Below are positions 57,101 to 64,000 of a stretch of DNA of 64,000 nt, piece by piece (the first letter of the stretch is position 1; every line of letters begins with the position of its first letter). Position numbers and translations under genes: made by a program. Source of the DNA: Corythucha ciliata. Taxonomy: Eukaryota > Arthropoda > Insecta > Hemiptera > Tingidae. Under the pieces are notes generated by a model. It had not been told where the DNA came from, searched no databases, and saw only the letters and a program-made list of their open reading frames with translations. The stretch spans positions 33,770,198-33,834,197 of the forward strand of contig CM075937.1 in the NCBI GenBank assembly GCA_038030265.1, written 5' to 3'.

Positions 57101-60100
57101 GACGTCAAAAAAAAAAGTTGCCTCTGAATAATTATGACGTTAATAAGTTCATTGCACCGCCGGAGCGTAACAAGAAAATGGTATAGCGCGAATCGAAAAC
57201 GCTACAATTGTTACAAACGTTATAATTTCAGGGTTAATTTTATCTCTCTCCACTTCTTTGAAGTCACTAACTTTTGTTTTCAGTACTGCTATCAACGTTC
57301 AATTCATTTACACAACTATACTGGCACCGTAGCGCGAATAAGTGTTCACTTATTCAAAACATGACCGCTTGATTATTTTCATCATTATTATGATTTTTCG
57401 AACTCATGTTATAAGGGTCAGCATCAGTGCATTTATACAAGTTCACCATTGTCCCCTTTTCAGTTACTTGGTGTGAGGTGTTCGTCATTTTTTTCGTCAG
57501 GTGTCAGTCATTTTTTTATTCTACTGAAAGTCGATTTTTGGTTAGCGAACTTCTCTTGGTTGTCCTGATCCTATGAGCAACAGATGGAAGTTTACAAAAA
57601 CGTCCAACCTATATGAGTGACAATGAGTGGTAGCGTTATGGTAATAATTCGGTAAGAGATTAACGTGAAAAACAAAGGCTGTTCGATTTACGTGACGATT
57701 AACGTGACAATGCAATACAGTGAGATAGTCGCAAAAACTGGCTGCCTGTTCCTTCCTCAGCTAGCCTAGAGTCCTCAAAGGAACTATCAATTCAATCAAT
57801 TAATCTTTTTGGTCCAAAAGTTGATTATTTGATCTCAAAGGCGGGCTTGTCGCTGAATTTAATTTTAACCTCGTCCTAAAAAAATTCCACAGAATTGACA
57901 GCCTGATGATCTACCCCATCAAGAGCAGATCTACTCCGTGGTCTAATCTGAGAGCCTGGGTCGCCCGTCACTATCCCAGGCACTTATCCTACCCTCAGTA
58001 CCGCTCAGACAGACAAACAACACACAACAGGCAGACAAAAAATACATCCGTCACGGTTAAGAGAATAATCTGGCAAAGTCACACATTTACTGGTAAAACA
58101 GCACATTTTCACCGGTGAATATGTTTTAACACAAAATGTCAACGTTTACTGTCTTGTTCCCACTTTTTTTAACGTATCGATTATACGGAATGATGTCGAT
58201 GTACTCGATTCTACCAATTTAATGGCATACAGTTTCAGCCACAAATTAGCAGTTCCCTTCACTTTTACCGGCACGAGTTGGCGCCTTTTATCGATCTTCC
58301 GAATTTGTCTTAATAAACAGCAAATTGTTGCTTTTTCGCAGGAGCTGCTTTTTCAATGGAATAGCTATGTTCATCAATTTCAGTCCCGAAGTAGCACTTT
58401 TCCTCAAAACAATTTCGACGCGAATCACCGTTTCACTAAATTTTAGCAGTGAATTAGCAATTTCCCCCCTTTTCTATTCAATAATGTTTTTTTAAAATCA
58501 AAGTTGCCTCATGAAATCCCGAATTGGCGTTTTTATCAATTTTAGCCGCGAGTGTTCGTATTTTTAGTCTCGAATTAGCGCCTTTTCTCCATTCCGGTCG
58601 CGAATTGCTGTTTTTCTCAATTTTAGCAGTGAATTAGAAATGTTCTCTTCTATTAATCATGAACTAGTTTTTTTCTCAATTTTAGGCAAAATTGCTTCCA
58701 GTGGCAGCGAATTGCCGTTTGTTCAATTTTAGTTGCGAATTAACTTTTTTTGCAATCTCAGCCGCCACTTGTAAGTTTTGTCCGCGTGTCAGAGATTTTT
58801 CTCATTTTTAGATGCGAATTTCAGCGTCATGTTAGCAGTTATTTTTACATTTGGTCACGAATTGACGCTTTTTGTCGATTTTAACCGATTTTTTTCCCAG
58901 GAACCGGGAATCATCAGAGGGTTTTCCCAAATTGTAGCCGCGATTTAGTGCTTTTTCTTAATTTTGACAGAGAATCACGGTTTTTCTCAATTTTAGCAGT
59001 GAATTGGCAAAATTTACACCTTTTGTAAATTTTTCATGCATTTATTTATTTTTCATTTTTTTCAACTTCGGGGAAAATTGCCCCTGGAATTTCCGGAAAC
59101 GGCGAATTGGCGTTTTTCCAATTTTAGTCGCGAGTTAACCGTGTTAAACCGTTTTAGTCGTGATTTAGTTCCTTTCCCCACTTTTAGCCTCGAATTAACG
59201 ATTTGTCTTCATTTTATCACATAATTAGTGTTTTTATCTAATTTTTTCCGATAATAGGTACGATTTTTCTCAATTTTAGCCGCAAATTAGCACTTTTCTC
59301 CCTTCTATTCGCGAATAGACGGTCGTGATCAAGTTTATAGGTGATTTAGCCATTTTTCGCTTAATTATTACCCTGAATTAGAGTTTTATTTGACCTTTAG
59401 ACACCCTGAATTAACGGGTTTTCTGACCTAAGACCAGCACATTAGCGTTCTTTCTCAATTTTACCGCAAATTGGCCCCTAAATCCACGAATCAGCTTTAT
59501 AGCGTTTCCCCAATTTTAACCGCAAATTATCACCTTTCTGTGCTAATGAGCAGCAGATGAGACCTAATTTATTGAAGTTTTTTTTCGCTGCGAATCAACG
59601 TTGTTCCTTATTTCAGCGTCAAATTATCAGGTTTTTTCACCTTCAGTCATGAATCAGCGCGTTTTCTTGATTTTAGCCGACTTTGCCTTTAGAAACCGCG
59701 AATTTTCACTTTTTTCCAATTTAAGCCGCAAATTATCGCTAATACTCATTCTTGACCGTGAATTTGCGCTATTTTTCTATTTTAGCCGCGTATTAAGTAC
59801 CGTTTTTCTCATTTCTAGCCGCGTATTTGCTGATAATTCTACAAGCCATGATTTTAGCGCTTTTTCCAAGTTTAGCCGCGGGCTTGCCCTATGAGCAGGA
59901 CATTAAGGCCCGTTCACAATCTCTATGTTTGCGTTGTGTGGAGTCTATGCAACCAAACAAATTTATTACCTCAAAAAATGAAGCATTTTGATAGGTTGCA
60001 TAGACACCACACAACGAAAACATAGAGCTTGTGAACGGGCCTTTAGCGTTTTTTGTAAATTTCATCGCAGTCCATATGCACCGCGAGTCTCATTAAAACT

Positions 60101-62604
60101 AAATTTCGCGGTATCGAACCATTCACAAGACAATTTCGTTGAGTTGCCTCATTCAAAACCACTTTCGCGGAAATGACTCCACGTAAAAAAATAAATTGGT
60201 ATCGAGGGAATTGCGTGATGGCTTTGGCTGTTAAAAAAAATCGCGCTGCTGACTTATTCAAAAACAATTTCGCCAATTTTTTGGCGAATATTGTTGTGTT
60301 CCGCCGCATTATAAAAGACACTTCGTGGAGTCCGCTCATTCGCAACAAATTTCGCGGGCCAGGCTCCCTGAAAAAGCAACTTTCGCGGAATTGACTAATT
60401 AAAAATTCAGCTTCGCTGGACAAGTTCGCCTCAAAAAAGCATTTGCGTGGCTTTCTCAGTTAGGAATTAGGAAAATACAATTTCCCGCTTTTGGTCAAGA
60501 GACCAATTCAAAAAGCAATTTCGTCGTGTTGGCCAATTGAAAGAGCACGATTTCACGGGTGAGACTCCTTTCAAGTACAAAATTTTGGCAAGGGGTTCAC
60601 AATTGCTCCATCCTAAACTAATTCAGTGGGGTTTACTACCCCCAAACAATTTTGCGTGTGTGGGCCATTCTAAGAACCAATTTGGCGCGTTCGGTACCTT
60701 CAATAAACAATAATATGGAGTTAACTCGTTCAAACGAAATGTCGCGGGGCTGGCTTATCCCCCCCCCCCAATATAACAATAACTTTTGCAGGTTTCGCTG
60801 CTTCAAAGGCAAAATTTCGCGCTTCACCCCATTCAAAAAAATTCTTAGTCGGGCATAGCTCATTTAACCAATTGCGCTGGGTTCAATCATTAAAAAAACA
60901 AAATTGTGAACTTGTCTCCATAAAACCCTCGAATTTAGCGGATTTATGATATGATTTGCGGAAAATTGATTTCCACGTTAATTAGTGACGGAGGGCACAC
61001 CTTCTTGGAGGTGGGGCTTCAGATTAGGAAGGATGGGCAGCCCTGTCGGGATCCACCACTCCAGACTTATAGGAATATCTTTCACCCTGAAGCTTCCGCT
61101 TCTTGACCCGTGGTTCCAGGAAACTAATACTCCCCACGATTTTCCTGCCACTAGTGAAAGGCGCTGAGGACGTCGGTACCGATCACCAAACTTTTTCACG
61201 TCCCCTCCTGCCTGCAGCACTATTGTTTCCTTTATTGGCCAGAACTCCAGCAGTAGCCTGCACGCACTGCGCAGGCGCTGTGCTGGGCTCGGTGATTTTG
61301 GAAGGCTTTGTTTATTTCATGATCATAAAAGCGCTCTTCTACACTATTCCAGGATTTTCAGGAAATCAAATCCGGCAGTCTTCGTACGCGTCGTAATTCC
61401 CCTCGTGATTTTTGAACGTTTTAACCAGTTTTCTAGGAGTCCGGTTGATTATTTTGTCTCGTCAATTCATCAGTTCTAGTTATCTTGCCTTTTATTCTGA
61501 TTCGTTTATGGTGAAATTGATAGTAATCTCCCGTTTTTACCAGAACAACGAACGCAAGAACTTCAATACACCGCATTACAAACATTGCCATTTTACAGCC
61601 GGCCTACAAACTACTTGCTCCCAACTCTGGGACAGGGTGTATAATCTTGAAGCGGAATTGTTCGACATAGAATGGTTATTCATTGTTGGGGAAATAGAGG
61701 TACTTGGCATAGGTTGTTTAGTTAATTTTAATTGTGGTTCAACGAAAATTAAGGCCTATTATTGAAGGCTGAACATTATTTATTCTTCAATTTTTTTTCT
61801 AGAAGTGATTTTAGTCAAAGATAATTGTCGATAAGTAGAAACTATTCCTTGGTATGCTCTTTTTGGTTTCTATCCCTCCCTGCAAAGTTGAGTAGTCAGC
61901 CTGTTTCACGGGCTCAAGGGCGCCTCTTTCCATTAGTTTCTTAAAATGCATGACATTTTATCCTTCATTTCACATTTTATTATTAGAAATCCCGCTTCTT
62001 ATTCTAGGGGTATTCACGTCAACTTTCGAACTGTTTTTAGTTTCTTATAGCGCTCCCCATTTGCACAAAATTCTGCAACGGGGCTATTCAATTCCACCCG
62101 TCTTCTCCATTAACATATGATTTAATTCAGTGAAGACGGGTGGAAATGAACTGCCCAAATGCAGAATTTTGTGCAAATGGGGAACGCTATTAATTGCGTA
62201 GTCAGATGTTTGTTACCAGGGAAATCAAGTTTCGAAAGAATGAGTTCAAAATATGCCCCGAACGAAATGAATGACAAAATGATTCCAATTTCGATTTCCC
62301 TAACAACAGACCTTTAGCAACAACGCAAGCACAAAACTACAAACAGTACGATGGTTGACGTGAATATCCTTAATTTTTATCATACTATGATTAACCCTAC
62401 AGGCTCACCTTTCAGTTTCCATCTTACTTTGGTTTTAATGAAATTAAGTGAACAAACTTTATGCCTTACTAATTCCTTACTTTAAAAAGTAACTCTTGCT
62501 CAGATGACCTAAAGGAACTTATTCAGCACTATTATGACCGAATGTATAAATGCGAGGGCGAGAAATGGGACTTGGAATATGAAGTTCGCAAGCGTGACTG
62601 GGAG
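51383..62604 (+). CDS. wupA: Troponin I, 5' part with five alternative exons (3' end outside window)
   Basis: Constant exons are 51383-51422 (ATG at 51408, encodes MADDE), 51495-51623 ([20 protein letters not shown] ... [10 protein letters not shown]) and 55043-55166 ([19 protein letters not shown], ending CADVDNANE). One of five alternative 101-nt exons should follow: 55456-55556, 56007-56107, 56672-56772, 61599-61699 or 62504-62604. The constant exon that continues toward the actin- and troponin C-binding C-terminal half is beyond the window. Troponin I is the inhibitory subunit of the thin-filament troponin complex in muscle. The N-terminal third matches insect troponin I almost residue for residue. 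The long introns (51624-55042 and 56773-61598) are packed with repeats and transposons. Confidence 0.95.
53460..54850 (-). repeat. Family A array, reverse, split by an insertion
   Basis: Reverse units lie at 53460-53648 and continue at 54488-54850. Special units are GCAGTTGCCGCCGGAAGCCG (near 53545), AGTTGCCTCCAGAAACCG (near 54704) and CCCCAGGAACAGCACATTAG (near 54797). The insertion 53657-54479 interrupts one array. Confidence 0.75.
53657..54479. mobile_element. hAT-like element, 823 bp, with 8-bp target duplication
   Basis: The left end is TAGGGATCGGATTTT and the right end AAAATCCGATCCCTT, inverse except for the first base. GTCATGAG flanks both sides (53649-53656 and 54480-54487). Removing the element restores a normal family A unit (TTTAGTCATGAGTTAGCG). 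The interior has many GCATAAAA words near both ends and a T36 run at about 54104-54139. No transposase frame was recognised. Confidence 0.75.
55456..55556 (+). CDS. wupA: Troponin I alternative exon, version a
   Basis: The exon is 101 nt between CAACAG and GAG|GTAGAG. With the phase-1 G of the constant exon it encodes 34 residues containing [20 protein letters not shown] and [12 protein letters not shown]. It keeps the ICxxFHxRIxxLExxKYDxE pattern that forms part of the helix contacting troponin T and troponin C. Confidence 0.93.
56007..56107 (+). CDS. wupA: Troponin I alternative exon, version b
   Basis: The exon is 101 nt, after ATTTAG and before GAG|GTTAGG. It encodes [20 protein letters not shown] and [13 protein letters not shown]. 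Phase and length equal version a, so using both would shift the frame. Confidence 0.93.
56672..56772 (+). CDS. wupA: Troponin I alternative exon, version c
   Basis: The exon is 101 nt, after TTTCAG and before GAG|GTGAAA. It encodes [20 protein letters not shown] and [12 protein letters not shown]. It is more diverged in the last third than versions a and b. Confidence 0.92.
58220..59902 (-). repeat. Largest family A array, reverse (~1.7 kb)
   Basis: More than fifty diverged units of TTTCTCAATTTTAGCCGCGA and ATTAGCG type are present. Special units are AAAGTTGCCTCATGAAATCC (58500), AAATTGCTTCCAGTGGCAG (58685), AATTGCCCCTGGAATTTCCG (59075) and GCTTGCCCTATGAGCAGGAC (59882). It is inside the troponin I intron between versions c and d, and ends where a MITE has inserted. 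Confidence 0.78.
59906..60042. mobile_element. Intact Harbinger-like MITE, 137 bp, with TTA target duplication
   Basis: The ends AGGCCCGTTCACAA and TTGTGAACGGGCCT are exact inverses. TTA flanks both sides (59903-59905 and 60043-60045). Removal gives CAGGACATTAGCG, which fits the special family A unit ACAGCACATTAGCG seen near 54800, so the empty site is visible. A 3-bp TWA target and a GGCCCGTT-like end are features of PIF/Harbinger MITEs. Confidence 0.85.
60085..60960 (-). repeat. Family B array, reverse
   Basis: Units such as CATTCAAAACCACTTTCGCG and GAATTGACTC repeat about every 33 bp. They are the reverse complement of the family B unit at 10500-11690. A C9 run lies near 60762. Confidence 0.7.
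61599..61699 (+). CDS. wupA: Troponin I alternative exon, version d (divergent)
   Basis: The exon is 101 nt, after TTACAG and before GAG|GTACTT, with an open frame in the correct phase. It encodes [20 protein letters not shown] and [12 protein letters not shown]. Conserved positions D-RVYNLE and DIEW are kept, but the basic residues near the end (KKKD, RKRD in others) are replaced by hydrophobic ones. It may be a specialised isoform exon or one under decay. Confidence 0.8.
62048..62189. mobile_element. TAGCG-ended MITE, well preserved
   Basis: The left end is TAGCGCTCCCCATTTGCACA and then AAATTCTGCA; the right end TGCAGAATTTTGTGCAAATG and then GGGAACGCTA, nearly perfect inverses over 30 bp. 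A second inner inverted pair, CCACCCGTCTTC and GAAGACGGGTGG, surrounds a 30-bp centre. It lies between troponin I versions d and e. Confidence 0.75.
62504..62604 (+). CDS. wupA: Troponin I alternative exon, version e (canonical)
   Basis: The exon is 101 nt, after GCTCAG and before GAG|GTAAAC. It encodes [20 protein letters not shown] and [13 protein letters not shown], the version closest to the common insect form ([19 protein letters not shown]). It is the last alternative exon in the window and is likely the one used in many muscles. Confidence 0.94.
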
Positions 62605-64000
62605 GTAAACTTTAAAAAATCAAATGAAGAAAAATTACAAATTTGTTTTTGTTAAAAAGAAGAGATCGTACAAGCAGATCTGCCGAAAACGTGAATTGTC
62701 ATGCCGTTGGGTTTTTTGCAATGCCACATTATGTAGTTGTTTATTTACCCGTTACATCCTTGTTTCAAAATTAATTAATGGTCATAAGTCCGATATGAAA
62801 GAAGATGAGCACTGCATGGTCCATGTTGTAACTCTTAATCCTGTATGTGCCTTTATGAAGAAATAGCCGATGGGTGGACACGAATTGCGTATGATGTCTG
62901 GGGGAGGAAACGCATTCTCTCGAGAAGTGAAACTTGAGTATTTATTTGTCAGTTGGGGGGGGGGCGTGGAATTTTGCGTAATTCCCGTATCGGTTTACAG
63001 CGTGATTAAAAGTATAGTGCAACTCGTGGACGCCCAACTCGAAAAATCATAAAGCCATCCACTGGATGGCTTTGGCTAAAATGAAATGAAATCTTAGAAG
63101 CCATTGTTAATTTGTTACGTATCGTCCGCCAGGGATACTTTTAAATTCTTAGCGTAACCAAACCCATATACCTATCCAGAATTCCATGTAAAGAACGGCA
63201 TAGTATGAAAACAGCCAAGAACAAATTGAAAGACGTGGTCGGCTGTATGCTATGAATACCATTGTATGATACACGTTGTATATATGTATATACAACGCTG
63301 TAAAAATGATAACTCCAAATGAAACTGGACTCAGTTTGTTTGTTCAAAGCTCAAAATCTACGTGATTGAGCAGAACGTGTGCTATGGAGAGTTCATGAAA
63401 CATATTGATGCGTTAGCCCAACCATCTGCTTACCAACCGGCTTCTTGTATTTTCACACCACGCGCGTCCTTTTTTTTTCACGAAACCTCCGTGCAAATGA
63501 GCATTGCCAAGGAATTATCACTTCTTATTGAAAAATTAAAGTCAGATGGTTGAACTAGGCATCAGGATAAAACACCCTTTGTCCTTGTGTACGTCAAGGG
63601 AGTAAAACGCACAAGAAATTAACAAGACTTTCAATCCCTTAAATAATCCCACAACCCCAAACCTTCTTTTTAGGCACTTTTTGAGTTTTGAAAATACATT
63701 CTATTCAATTTTTACACGTCGAGGACGGTTTTTGTCATTTCTCGAGGAATCTCTTTTGTTTTTACCTTGAAGGTACAGAGAGAAAACATTTTTTATCACC
63801 CTCCATACGCCGCTATTAATTTGTCGCTGATGTTATATTTTGTCTTCTATGTATTATTTTCATGTAGTTAACTTTGTTTCCTTATGTTTGAATTTTAATC
63901 AGGTTCATCATTGTAGATATGTATTTTGCTCTGAAGAAATGAAAGTTGTAGTTTCCTCGTTTTATTTATAACAAGCGCTATACAAATTGTCTTTGCTTTA
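62605..64000 (+). other. Troponin I intron toward the constant 3' exons
   Basis: No further 101-nt exon and no constant exon (expected to resemble INDLNAQVNDLRGKF) is found. It is AT-rich, without an obvious repeat array apart from a G8 run near 62956. Confidence 0.55.

Overview
This window is nuclear DNA of an arthropod, probably an insect or a close relative. Every recognisable gene is split by short introns (about 58-80 bp) with GT-AG or GC-AG borders. The gene set is metazoan: an Sm-E snRNP protein, NTAN1, a WSC-containing peptide O-xylosyltransferase, a gustatory-receptor-type seven-helix protein, and a troponin I whose variable exon is present in several alternative copies, as in insect wupA. 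I cannot name the species.

Layout. From 1 to 6.5 kb there is the edge of an unidentified minus-strand gene, a two-exon minus-strand SNRPE gene, and a plus-strand BACK-TLDc gene whose BTB part is not visible. Region 7-12 kb is repeats, including a 1.6-kb hAT-like element with a perfect 8-bp target duplication. A chemoreceptor lies at 12.1-13.1 kb (minus) and a complete six-exon NTAN1 at 13.7-17.8 kb (minus). A tentative small secreted-protein gene lies at 18.3-18.8 kb. Region 19-28 kb is mostly intergenic repeats. A complete 14-exon peptide O-xylosyltransferase runs from 40.1 down to 28.1 kb (minus). Its 6.6-kb last intron holds Harbinger-like MITEs, a foldback element, a palindrome with two tRNA genes and a tRNA-derived SINE with target duplication. 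Region 40-50 kb is repeats plus a broken BEL/Pao retrotransposon. Region 50.5-62.6 kb is the 5' two thirds of troponin I (plus), with five alternative versions of one 101-nt exon; its constant 3' exons lie beyond the window.

About half of the window is diverged repeat. The commonest kind is an approximately 30-bp degenerate tandem unit, near AATTCGCGGCTAAAATTGAG plus an A-rich GCGCT tail, found in at least ten arrays in both orientations, including inside troponin I introns. Related arrays with other units (families B, C and E below) fill most other gaps, and at least one family B array is the interior of a hAT-like transposon.

The genes do not form one pathway; they act in splicing (SNRPE), the N-degron pathway (NTAN1), glycosaminoglycan priming (xylosyltransferase), taste reception and muscle regulation (troponin I). 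All exon models come from reading splice sites and reading frames by eye and from remembered family sequences; nothing was searched or aligned by computer.
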